Below are positions 55,809 through 64,000 of a stretch of DNA of 64,000 bases, piece after piece; positions within the stretch are counted from its first letter, which is position 1, and the number at the start of each line of letters is the position of its first letter. The notes below the pieces were generated by a model. It was not told where the DNA came from. It ran no database searches and saw only the letters and a program-made list of their open reading frames with translations. The stretch spans positions 155,109-219,108 of the forward strand of contig UQYP01000003.1 in assembly GCA_900545335.1 (NCBI GenBank), in the 5' to 3' direction. This stretch comes from an uncultured Sutterella sp. GTDB taxonomy: Bacteria > Pseudomonadota > Gammaproteobacteria > Burkholderiales > Burkholderiaceae_F. The position numbers were made by a program, and so were the translations under genes.

Positions 55809-56475
55809 TCAGAACGAATACTTCATCCCTAGACTGACAGAATAGTCCTGGGTGTAATGATCGCCTTTTTCACGAGCAATATGACCATAAAAGCGAATGT
55901 TATCACTTGCTTTCCAACTCATTGTTGCTCCGTAATATGCAGTTAAACCTCCGATATCAGCTGCTTTTGCCTTCATACGATTGTTTCCTGCATCAGTAAA
56001 GACAAGGTCTTGATCACCCATGAATTCATAATAAACTCCAGCATCGAGTGCAAATTGGAAGTAGTTTTGCAGACCAGTTCCATATTGAACGGTTCTGCCG
56101 AAAGCCACACCAGCTCTAGCAGTAAGAAAATCAGCTTCTTCTGGACTTACTTCAATATCGGTTGAAGTTTTGTATTTTTTACCATTCACATAGAAATAAG
56201 ACACTTCAGTTGAAGGCTCAATAAACCAAGAAGAACCTTTCTGATCCTCAATCTTAAAGTGGTGACCAAGCTCTGCAGAAACACCGTAACCGAACGTATC
56301 ATAAGAGGCTTTCATTGATGTTAGGTAGTCGTTGGCAAGTCCTTGAATTTCCTGATCGTAGTAACCGAATTGCGTAGCAATATCCCAATAGCTTCCAGAA
56401 TAATCCATATAAGTGGCGTAGAGCTTAGCGGAATATTCTTTTAGTTCACCGTTACTACCGTTTCCATCAAGCAGC
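55809..56475 (-). pseudogene. Autotransporter beta-barrel, detached C-terminal part
   Basis: Encodes the last 220 or so residues of an outer-membrane autotransporter barrel, ending in the terminal Phe (SLGMKYSF) with alternating aromatic beta strands. Translation continues in frame upstream of the first ATG to codons for LLDGNGSNGELKEYSAKLY, right up to the junction with the IS3 remnant. The missing upstream half is found at 62352-64000, where the sequence breaks off at the same point (AEADQEGLL). Without promoter, signal peptide or passenger this piece is not functional. Confidence 0.88.
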
Positions 56476-56738
56476 TGTTAGGTGGGGGTGCGGACAAAAA
56501 GTTGGACTTTTTAAGTGATACCATTATACCGTCTGAACTCCATCGGACTTAAACCGCCCAGAGAGAGCTTTAATCGTTTTTCACGATACCATTTCATATA
56601 GTCGTTAATTCGATCGATTAGCTCATCAAGCGTCACTCCAAACCACGATCGACCATAAAACATCTCCATTTTCATTCTGCCGAAAAAACCTTCGCAAGCG
56701 GAATTATCGGCAGAACACGCTTTTTTCGACATCGAACT
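56476..56738 (-). mobile_element. IS3-family remnant (3' end of orfB transposase)
   Basis: Codes the C-terminal part of an IS3-type transposase (SADNSACEGFFGRMKMEMFYG, then WYREKRLKLSLGGLSPMEF), with the final Glu of the DDE site region still visible. It is followed by a typical end sequence with AAAAAGTTGGAC and TGTTAGGTGGGGG. The rest of the element, including orfA, is gone; the break is at about 56738. Confidence 0.85.
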
Positions 56739-56747
56739 ATTTAGACA

Positions 56748-56778
56748 ATAAAAACGCTGCAGTCGCGATAACCGCAGC
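56748..56778 (-). terminator. Intrinsic terminator after marR
   Basis: GCTGC / GCAGC arms around a 13-nt loop, then GTTTTTATT on the minus strand. Confidence 0.6.
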
Positions 56779-56786
56779 TCTAAAAA

Positions 56787-57206
56787 TTATTCAACACACT
56801 TTTTCAGTAAATCATCAAGCACTTGCATTTCCTTAGGGTTCAGTTTAGCCGCGATTTTCTCTTCCAAACCATTCGAAATATCTTCAAAGATCGGCTCAAG
56901 CGCCTACCCCTTGGAGGTTAATTCAACTAAAACTCCACGACTGCCCTCGGGATCAGAAATTTTTCGCACATACCCTTCTTTCTCTAATTTGTTAACTAAA
57001 ACCGTCATCGTGGATTTTGTTCGACCAACTCGGCGAGCCAACTCGCTCATATTGCAGGCCCCATTCTCGAATAGAAGCTTCATAACGTCACCATGACTGG
57101 GGACAACTGCGGTTAATCCCGCTCTTTCAAGAGATTCCACAATATAGGCATTACCCATTGCGCGAAGCTTGGCCGCATTTGCATAGATTGGAAGAAAATT
57201 CTTCAT
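56787..57206 (-). pseudogene. MarR-family regulator with in-frame amber stop
   Basis: Winged-helix repressor of the MarR type: NMSELARRVGRTKSTMTVLVNKLEKEGYV recognition region (helix-turn-helix around residues 55-85) and the wing DPEGSRGVLVELTSKG. Directly after ELTSKG the codon is TAG (56904-56906). The same frame then continues ALEPIFEDISNGLEEKI and ends DDLLKKCVE at a TAA (56787). The normal C-terminal dimerisation helix is thus cut off, probably by one base change from CAG. GAGGAC precedes the ATG at 57206. A truncated protein of about 100 residues could still be made. Confidence 0.8.
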
Positions 57207-57220
57207 AGCGTCCTCGTTAA

Positions 57221-57260
57221 TTCGATATCGAACTATATACCATGTACACAATCTTTTCAA
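57221..57260 (-). promoter_or_regulatory. marR promoter with palindromic operator
   Basis: TTGAAA (57255-57260) and TATAGT (57232-57237) with 17-nt spacing form a good sigma-70 promoter. The perfect palindrome TTCGATATCGAA (57221-57232) abuts the -10, fitting autorepression by the MarR protein. Confidence 0.7.
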
Positions 57261-57292
57261 ATTCAAAAACGGTCTTAAACCTGTGAAAAGAC

Positions 57293-58426
57293 TTAAGACC
57301 TAAAATAAATAAAGACATATTTTTTGACAACCGGCTTAATCGTCGGCTCTTCGCCTTGTTCAAATACAATATTGGCGCGTCCGACAATCAAAGGATCCAC
57401 AGGACCGATAGCGTTTTCATTCTTGTTTGTGTAAGGCAGCAGATGCAAGACGTATCGCATCGCATTTAAACGAGCGCGTTTTTTGTCATCGCTCTTGACC
57501 ACAATCCAAGGGCATTCCACCGTATCGGTATTGAGGAACATCATTTCCTTAGCTTGCGTGTAATCATCCCATTTCGACAAAGATGCCACATCAATCGGCG
57601 AGAGTTTCCAGCGCTTTAAAGGGTGAATCTTTCGTTCTTTAAAGCGGCGTTTTTGCTCATCGCGACTCACCGAGAACCAGAACTTGATGACATAGATACC
57701 GTTGCGGACCAAATTGCGTTCAAATTCAGGGCACTCTTCCATGAAGCGGTCATATTGTTGAGGTGTACAGAATCCCATGACACGCTCAACCCCCGCACGG
57801 TTGTACCAAGAGCGGTCAAAGAGCACCATTTCCCCACGAGTGGGCAGATGTTCAACATAGCGCTGGAAATACCACTGTCCGAGTTCCCGTTCATTGGGCT
57901 TTTCCAAAGCTACGACACGAGCTCCGCGGGGATTGATATGCTCCATAAAGCGTTTGATGGTTCCACCTTTACCGGCCGCATCACGCCCCTCAAAAAGAAT
58001 AACCACGCGTTGGCCGGTCTCCTTCACCCAGGCCTGAAGCTTCAAGAGCTCAACCTGCAGAGCAAATTTTTCTTTTTCGTACGTTTTGCGATTCAAACGA
58101 TTCTTATAGGGATAGACACCGGAGCGCCAATCCTTAACCAAAATATCATCAGGATTGTCATCGCGGGAACTGATGGCCGCATAATTCAAGCGCTCTTGCC
58201 GAAGCAGCAGGCGCAAAAGCCGAATGCGATCAGCGGGAGCCTCGCCGTTGAGAATCGTACTTAACGCTTCGAGCTCTTTTTGGTCTGCCGCTTGAGTGGT
58301 TTCGTCTGTCACAATCCCTTGCACTTCTTCTGTCACCCGGGCGTGAGAAACATCGCCTCTGGCAACCAATTGGCTGCGATAAGGACCTCGTTTGGTTTTG
58401 ATCGTTTTTTTCGTATTTTTAGTCAT
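57293..58426 (-). CDS. ppk2: Polyphosphate kinase 2 family protein
   Basis: Uses polyphosphate to phosphorylate nucleotides, or the reverse. The PPK2 core is clear: Walker A FEGRDAAGKGGT (146-156), lid/Walker B FDRSWYNRAGVERVMGF (203-219) and the KFWFSVSRDEQKRRF segment; 377 residues with a basic N-terminal extension of about 90 residues. No strong ribosome site. Downstream of the DASS terminator and upstream of marR. Confidence 0.92.
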   Translation of the reverse strand: MTKNTKKTIKTKRGPYRSQLVARGDVSHARVTEEVQGIVTDETTQAADQKELEALSTILNGEAPADRIRLLRLLLRQERLNYAAISSRDDNPDDILVKDWRSGVYPYKNRLNRKTYEKEKFALQVELLKLQAWVKETGQRVVILFEGRDAAGKGGTIKRFMEHINPRGARVVALEKPNERELGQWYFQRYVEHLPTRGEMVLFDRSWYNRAGVERVMGFCTPQQYDRFMEECPEFERNLVRNGIYVIKFWFSVSRDEQKRRFKERKIHPLKRWKLSPIDVASLSKWDDYTQAKEMMFLNTDTVECPWIVVKSDDKKRARLNAMRYVLHLLPYTNKNENAIGPVDPLIVGRANIVFEQGEEPTIKPVVKKYVFIYFRS

Positions 58427-58442
58427 GATTTAAAGCCTGAAA

Positions 58443-58474
58443 GAAAAGAGAGCACATCCAATTGTTGTGCTCTC
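58443..58474 (-). terminator. Intrinsic terminator after the DASS transporter
   Basis: GAGAGCACA / TGTGCTCTC stem followed on the minus strand by TTTTCTTT. A second small palindrome (ATACTATC / GATAGTAT, 58482-58501) lies next to it. Confidence 0.75.
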
Positions 58475-58552
58475 CCCATCGAATACTATCAATAGATAGT
58501 ATCCATAATTGCAAAGTTATTTTTTCGTTTCCAGAAGCTTTCCTTTTCGTCG

Positions 58553-60082
58553 CTAAGGAATCATTCCAACACTGAAAACGGAACAGATCAATGTCACGAC
58601 AACAATGCCGCACACATTGAGCCAGAAACCCGCGCGAATCATCTCACCGATCCGGATACGTCCGGTACCGAAAATAATCGCATTAGGAGGCGTCCCCACC
58701 GGCATCATGAAAGCCAAAGAGGCGCCGAATGTTGTCGCGACCAATAGGACTTCGGGATGCATTCCGGTGGAATCAGCCACCGCGGACACCAAAGGCATCA
58801 TTGTCGCAGCCAGTGCCGTATTTGACGTAAATTCAGAGGCAAAAACCGTCAACGTAGTCACTCCGCTGATCGCCGCTACTTCAGGCATTGAAGAAAGCAC
58901 CGTGGCCTGAGCGCCAATGATGTCAGCCAATCCTGTCTTCTGGATAGCCGCGGCCATCGATAAACCGCCACCAAACAACAGCAAAACGTCCCAGGCAACC
59001 GTATCGCTTGCGCTTGACCAGTCCAGTGCGTGCACGCCACGCTTGTAGTCCACCGGAATGATGAAAAGAATAATGCCCGCGGCCATCGCAATGACCGTAT
59101 CCGACAGAGGCTTAAAGGGCAAAACACCGGCAATTTCGATTCCTCGAATTAGGGGGCCAAAACACCACAAAAGAGCAGCCGAGACAAAAACCGTCAAAAC
59201 GATCTTTTCGCCTCGGGACATAGGGCCTAACTTAGAGTACTCATGCGTTACCCAATCCTTGCCACCAGGCAAATCATCAATCAAATCTCGAAAGAGCACC
59301 TTTGTCATTAAGAGTTGCGTAACCACAATCATGACAAGGACGATCGGAAAAGCAATCAGCATCCAATCGATAAAACTCACTGTGACACCGTAAGTTTGTT
59401 CCACAAAGCGGGCGAAGATCCCGTTCGGCGGGGTGCCAATCAAAGTCAAGACGCCGCCCAAACTCGCACCGTACGCTACAGCCAATAAAACGCAAACGCC
59501 AAAATTATGTTCCGCTCGATCAATAGCCGCTTCACCTCGGGTTGTTCGAACCACTTTCAACACGGCCAATGCAATCGGCACCATCATGGCCGCTGTTGCC
59601 GTGTTGCTGACCCAAGCGGAAATAAATGAAGTGGAGAGCAACAAGCCAAGAATAATCTGCTGCGGCTTAGTTCCAACAATTCGAATCGTCAGTAACGCAA
59701 TGCGACGGTCCAAATGCCAACGAGCGATCCCGGCCGCAATTAAAAAACCGCCTAAAAAGAGGAAAATCGTGCCGTTTGCATACTCTTTTAAAGTATCCGA
59801 AGAACCCATTACTTCAAAAAGAGGGAAAAGCACAATAGGCAAAAGAGAAGTTACCGCGATGGGAACAGCTTCCGTAAACCACCAGATTGCCATCCACAAG
59901 ACAATGGCGGCGCACGCTCGCGCGGCATGCGAAAAGACTTCGGTGTTTCCGGCGGACGTTATGTACTGCTCCGGCAGTACAAAATAAAAAACCAACGCCG
60001 CCAAGGGACCGAGGATTAAAGGGATCAGCTTCGATTTGTTGCTGATCGCGCCAATTTCAATACTGGATTCATGGTGCTTCAT
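58553..60082 (-). CDS. DASS/SLC13-family dicarboxylate symporter
   Basis: Sodium-coupled carrier family for succinate, fumarate, malate or related acids. The two hallmark SNT motifs are present in modified form (SNTATAAMMVPIA near residue 160 and TSNTALAATMMPL near 425), with GTPPNGIFA and GTPPNAIIFG hairpin segments; 509 residues, about twelve membrane segments. It would complement DcuA in C4-acid traffic. Its neighbourhood is between IS sequences and may have been moved here. Confidence 0.92.
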   Translation of the reverse strand: MKHHESSIEIGAISNKSKLIPLILGPLAALVFYFVLPEQYITSAGNTEVFSHAARACAAIVLWMAIWWFTEAVPIAVTSLLPIVLFPLFEVMGSSDTLKEYANGTIFLFLGGFLIAAGIARWHLDRRIALLTIRIVGTKPQQIILGLLLSTSFISAWVSNTATAAMMVPIALAVLKVVRTTRGEAAIDRAEHNFGVCVLLAVAYGASLGGVLTLIGTPPNGIFARFVEQTYGVTVSFIDWMLIAFPIVLVMIVVTQLLMTKVLFRDLIDDLPGGKDWVTHEYSKLGPMSRGEKIVLTVFVSAALLWCFGPLIRGIEIAGVLPFKPLSDTVIAMAAGIILFIIPVDYKRGVHALDWSSASDTVAWDVLLLFGGGLSMAAAIQKTGLADIIGAQATVLSSMPEVAAISGVTTLTVFASEFTSNTALAATMMPLVSAVADSTGMHPEVLLVATTFGASLAFMMPVGTPPNAIIFGTGRIRIGEMIRAGFWLNVCGIVVVTLICSVFSVGMIP

Positions 60083-60541
60083 AAAGGAGCTCCTTGTGAT
60101 TCGTCCAACGGGCGGATCGCTGATAATGCCAGAGATGCCAGTTTGAAGATTATTGATTTAAACCTATGTTAAGAGGCTTTTATTTATTGATATTAGTCAA
60201 GATTAAAAGGGCTGGCAAGGCATTTTTTCTACTTATTCTTTTTTTCTCAGAAAAAATAAGATATTCATCGTAGGAATGACTTTTTCAATGTCACTCATTC
60301 ACTTCATTTCGATAGCCTCCCAACGAGTTATGTGCAATAAAACTTAAAATATCAACAATTAAATAAAAATCAAAGCAGATCGAGATCAATTAAAAAATTA
60401 ATACTTCAGTTTAATAGTCCCTTTTTCCGACCTCATCACACTAATTTTCAAAGACTTTTGTAGCAAACTATAGAAAATTTGTCATCATCTGCCGTTTTTT
60501 GCGTTCTTTTTTCGTCATTTTCTTTAAATTCGCTCAAATTG
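60083..60541. other. AT-rich intergenic region between DASS gene and IS21 element
   Basis: About 460 bp without a convincing gene or RNA. It contains the presumed DASS promoter (poly-T/A tracts, TTATTTATTGATATT around 60179) and ends at the IS21 left terminus. Nothing else can be identified. Confidence 0.4.
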
Positions 60542-60617
60542 TGTCAGGGGGGTCAGAAAGTAGTACAAGCTTCTTTCCGAGGCGTGTAAAAGTAGTACAG
60601 CTAACGCCTCCTCGAAA

Positions 60618-61436
60618 TTAGAGCGTGATGTCTCGGACTAATTCGACCTCATGCCCCTGTCCTGTAGCGATCCGCTGACGCATCTTTCTCATCCGATAAC
60701 TTTCTCCTTCAAATTTAATGGGGATAGCATATTGCATAAACCGATCAATTGAAGCTTTGGTGCATTGCACGTCGCCCCCTAAATAGTGAGGCCAGTCTTT
60801 AATCGAGCGGTTTGTTGTGATGATTGTCGATAACTTTTCATGCCTTTTAGCTATCAGGGTATAGAACAGAGAGGCCCAATCATCATTACCTTCTAATGGG
60901 AAGCCAAGTTCGTCGATGATCAATAACTTATTTCGGCAAAGCAACGTTAATTTCTCATCTAATACGCTATTTTTACGGGCTTTCGATAGTAAATCCAACA
61001 AATCATTGGCACGCATAAACAATGTGCTGTAACCTCGCTGTATGGCCTGTCTGCCCAATGCGATAGCCAGGTGTGTTTTACCAAGTCCGGATTCTCCATA
61101 AAACAGGAGGTTTTCTGAATTGGCAATCCAATGACACTGGGCTAACTCTTCAAACTGAGCTTGGTCAGCATTTGACTGGGAAAAATCAAAGTTCGCTAAC
61201 GAAGCCGGTGTTGGGAAGCAGGCCATATCGGTTTTAATTTGGATGCCGTGCTCGATACGGTGATGGACCTCTTTGCCGAGGATAAATGCCATGGTTTGGC
61301 GAGGCGTTAATTTAGCCTCGGTACATTTTTGTAAGTACTCTTCAATGTGGCTTCTTATATTGCCTAAACGAAGGCGCTTGAGGATCTCATTGAGTTGTTC
61401 AGTACTCGGGTTGATATCAATCATTTCGTCTGTCAT
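60618..61436 (-). CDS. istB: IS21-family helper ATPase IstB
   Basis: AAA+ transposition helper of 272 residues. Walker A GESGLGKT, Walker B LLIIDELGF, sensor TTNRSI and the C-terminal SYRMRKMRQR stretch are intact. Start at 61436, two bases beyond the istA stop, with GGAG upstream. Without a working IstA it has no partner in this element. Confidence 0.93.
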   Translation of the reverse strand: MTDEMIDINPSTEQLNEILKRLRLGNIRSHIEEYLQKCTEAKLTPRQTMAFILGKEVHHRIEHGIQIKTDMACFPTPASLANFDFSQSNADQAQFEELAQCHWIANSENLLFYGESGLGKTHLAIALGRQAIQRGYSTLFMRANDLLDLLSKARKNSVLDEKLTLLCRNKLLIIDELGFPLEGNDDWASLFYTLIAKRHEKLSTIITTNRSIKDWPHYLGGDVQCTKASIDRFMQYAIPIKFEGESYRMRKMRQRIATGQGHEVELVRDITL

Positions 61437-61437
61437 T

Positions 61438-62188
61438 TCAAAACTCCAAGAATTGGGACAATTCATTTAAGTAACGGTCTTCAGTGGGTAAAGTGGTTGA
61501 TTCTGCAGCACCGTTTTGTGGTGGACGAGCATTTAAATCAAAGTTCTGCATATAGGCAGCAGGAACACAAAAGCTAATGATCGGCCTGCCTTGAATATCC
61601 ATGACCATACAGTTTCCGTCCGGTCTGACGTAGCAGCAGACAGTCCTTCCCTTATGTCGATAGCCAATGCTTTTCGACCACCCGTAAACAGTGATGGTTC
61701 CTCGACCAAGCATAAACAGCTTCGAAGATGTAAAGACGAGTGGGTTGATCATGACCAACGAATTGAAAAAGAGCCTCCACAAAATCAATTTGAATCTGTT
61801 GCCCCGGCTCTACATCAAATGGATTGATCTCAGTGGGCTTAACAACACTTAAGTCCTGAAAGTGACTTTGGTAGTAACGTCTGACAGAACTGGCATCAAT
61901 TTTGAAATTCTCAATTTTTCTCAACCGAGCCAAATGAAGTAAACATCGGGCAATAACAACGAAATTGCCTTTTGATTTGTGGAATAGATCGATTAAAACA
62001 TCTTCTTCAAAGCGATCCATTTTGCAGCTTCGCGGCTTAACAGATCGCTCTTGTAATCCGCGTTGCGGATTATTGATGTAACGCCGTATGGTTTCTAAGC
62101 TGCAATGAGTGGCTGATTGAATTTGCCTCAGGCTCAGTCCCTCATTTCTCAGTCTGAGAATTTGTTGAACCTTTTGATGCTCTAACAC
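61438..62188 (-). pseudogene. istA: IS21-family transposase istA, internally deleted and frameshifted
   Basis: The N-terminal part codes the helix-turn-helix region (LSLRQIQSATHCSLETIRRYI) and reaches the first catalytic Asp context (GQQIQIDF). Then the frame breaks at about 61700 and the remaining frame codes only the C-terminal region (GRGTITVYGWSKSIGYRHKG onward). The middle of the DDE domain is missing, so the product of about 178 residues cannot be an active transposase. Confidence 0.85.
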
Positions 62189-62351
62189 AAAGTTTCTCCT
62201 TGTTTAAAGTTAAAAAAAGACAACCGAATGGTTGCCGCCATAAACAAGGATACTTAACGATCAAAATGAATTAAAAGATGTACTACTTCTAAATGCCTGC
62301 TGTACTAACATCTGACGCCTTATCTGTACTATTTTTAAATGCCTTCTGACA

Positions 62352-64000
62352 AGCAGCCCTTCCTGGTCGGCTTCGGCATAACGGAGTGCTGCACCAACTA
62401 ACCATTGACCGTTAGCACTTTGCGAAATTACTCTATCTAAACCTAAATGAATACCTGTAGATTCCTGTTTAAATCCATAACCATCACTTACACGGTTTTG
62501 TTTGTTAAATACTTTAACCCAAGCACCGTCTATAGCTCCATAACGAATTTCACCCAAACGGTGGCGAAAATCTTCTTTTTCGGCAAGCCAACTGACTGCT
62601 TGAGCAGCAGACGTTCCCAAACTTAAAATCTGAGCGACTTCAGGGGGCAGGGGAGTATCACCACCGTTATCTGGATTGTCCGGTTGATCAGGGTCGGGAT
62701 CTGGATCTGGTTCTGGAATTTCAGCCCGATTGCCTGTTATCAGATACCAATAACCTTTACCTGAGCCACTAACAGATGAATCACTGAAATCTTCTGTTAT
62801 CGAATTTGCACTTAAAGTATCAGTATTGCCCTCTGTTGATTCTTCAGCTTTATAAGCAAGCTTCCACCCTAAAAGACTACCATTTTGGTAGGTTACTTGA
62901 TCAGGTTTACCGTCACCGTTTTTGTCAGCGAGTTGGAGAGGAGTTCTCCATTATCCTGATACAAAAAACCAACGCCTTCACTCATGGATTTATGCTCAGT
63001 AACATCACCAACGATACGAACATCAACAATACCGTTTCCATTGACAGACGTTGCTTTTACCGCATCAGATTTCGAGGTTTCGCCTGATAAATCAACCTTG
63101 ACTTGGAGTGTGGCCTGATTAAGGGTTAAGTTGTTGACATTGACTTCATGAAAAGCACTTTCATCGATCGACTTCCAATGTTTTCCGATATCCAATGAAA
63201 GCATTGATTTTTCTAACGTCAAACTATCTAAAGAGCTATCATCGGCAACCACCCAACGAGAGTCTGCATTTGAAAGAGTGATTTCGGTGTTTTTATTGCT
63301 TTCTCCAGAATCGATAGCTCCGATAATAATGAAGGGATCATTTCTATTGATTGAGAAAAGATTACCATTTGTTTGAATGTTTCCGATGATGAAACTTGCG
63401 TTTCCGTTTGTAGTATTTTCGGAAGAAATAGCAACATTAGCTCCATTTGATAATTCAAAGGCTGTCGCCAAAGAACCTTCGTCATTTCTGGCTTCAATAC
63501 CCAGAGAGGACTTGGCCTCAAAATGAGAAGATTCATCCAGAGCAACTGCAGCAGTTGTTCCGGTTGTCTGACCTGAAGCAGTAATGGTTAGAGGATGATT
63601 AAAAGTCAAGGAACTGTTTGAAGCCTTAATGCCATAGACATGAGAAGTCTTCTTTAGGCCGGATGAAGAAACATCAACATTGACTGAAGTTGTAATAGAT
63701 TCTTCAGTAGTTAATTGAAAATTATTTATGTTGATACCGTGGATATAAATATCATTTCTTGTCGACTCTGCAATTCCGGTACTAGATGACTGATTATTGA
63801 AAAAAGAAGTTTGCCCACCTAATTTAATCGTTGATCCTAAATTCTCTTTAATGTCGGCGTAGCGAGCATTGGTTGATGTGAATTTACCATGCGAGTCAAT
63901 AGCTTTTACTACAGTGCTTTCACTGTCAATGTTTAAATGCATATCTGGATTGGAACCCAGGAGGCAGGACAGCCTCTGTGACTTAGGATAGGCCTCCCAG
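62352..64000 (-). pseudogene. Autotransporter passenger and start of barrel, disrupted; 5' end outside window
   Basis: Codes a Ser/Thr/Asn-rich beta-helical passenger, a proline/Asp linker (PEPDPDPDPDQPDNPDNGG) and the first barrel strands (EDFRHRLGEIRYGAIDGAWVKVF). Two lesions: a frameshift near 62935, where NGELLSN in one frame should continue as LADKNGDGKPDQV in another, and the IS21 end at 62351 that cuts the barrel after AEADQEGL. The rest of the barrel lies at 55809-56475. The reading frame is open to the right window edge, so signal peptide and promoter are not seen. Confidence 0.88.

Larger units (their letters stand above)
60542..62351 (-). mobile_element. Defective IS21-family insertion sequence
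   Basis: Outer ends start TGTCAG in inverted orientation (60542 and 62351). Subterminal AGTAGTACA-type repeats occur twice near the left end and in related form near the right end, typical of IS21. It carries istA and istB, but istA lacks most of its DDE core. The length of 1.8 kb is shorter than usual for the family. Left flank CTCAAATTG and right flank AGCAGCCC do not match, so the element no longer has its own simple target duplication. Confidence 0.85.

Noticed and set aside
56476..62351. A simple composite transposon carrying marR-ppk2-DASS
   Set aside because: The two ends are from different IS families and the IS3 part is only a remnant, so a classical composite transposon is not shown; only the duplicated junction is reported.

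Overview
The window looks like chromosomal DNA of a gut-type betaproteobacterium of the Burkholderiales, most likely a Sutterellaceae member such as Parasutterella or Sutterella. This is inferred from the tig-clpP-clpX-lon-tRNA-ppiD block, the moderate GC content, and a strong bias towards amino-acid and C4-dicarboxylate metabolism with no sugar genes. No database search was possible.

Layout. 1-6 kb: housekeeping genes (uracil-DNA glycosylase, lplT, alr, radA, a UreE-like protein with a His/Cys-repeat tail, ybaK). 6-33 kb: a large catabolic island. It holds three intact divergent argininosuccinate-lyase (ASL) family enzymes, a MmgE/PrpD protein, two tandem M20 amidohydrolases, DcuA, a hutD/cyclodeaminase/formiminotransferase group, a ureohydrolase, four LysR regulators, two EamA transporters, a pair of aspartase/fumarase-like proteins and a periplasmic asparaginase. 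The canonical argH in the middle is a pseudogene. 33-55 kb: core genes (tRNA-Leu, alcohol dehydrogenase, tig, clpP, clpX, alaX, lon, tRNA-Val, tRNA-Asp, ppiD, nnrD, purL, LysE, MFS, PpiC, yciB, M16 peptidase). 55.8-64 kb: a disturbed region in which an autotransporter gene is split into two pieces about 6 kb apart by an IS3 remnant, a marR with an internal stop, ppk2, a DASS transporter and a defective IS21-family element.

How the island may work (inference). Asparaginase releases aspartate outside the cytoplasm. DcuA is known to exchange aspartate or fumarate for succinate. Aspartase-type and ASL-type lyases all release fumarate, a respiratory electron acceptor in anaerobes. The ASL homologue joined to a MmgE/PrpD protein recalls the known iminodisuccinate lyase plus epimerase pair, which suggests the island harvests fumarate from N-succinyl-type amino compounds.

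The most striking observation is the aspartase-like pair at 28873-31672. One subunit keeps the substrate-binding motifs but has lost the GSSxMPxKxN catalytic loop. The other keeps that loop but has lost the substrate-binding motifs. The two look like complementary halves of an obligate heteromeric lyase.
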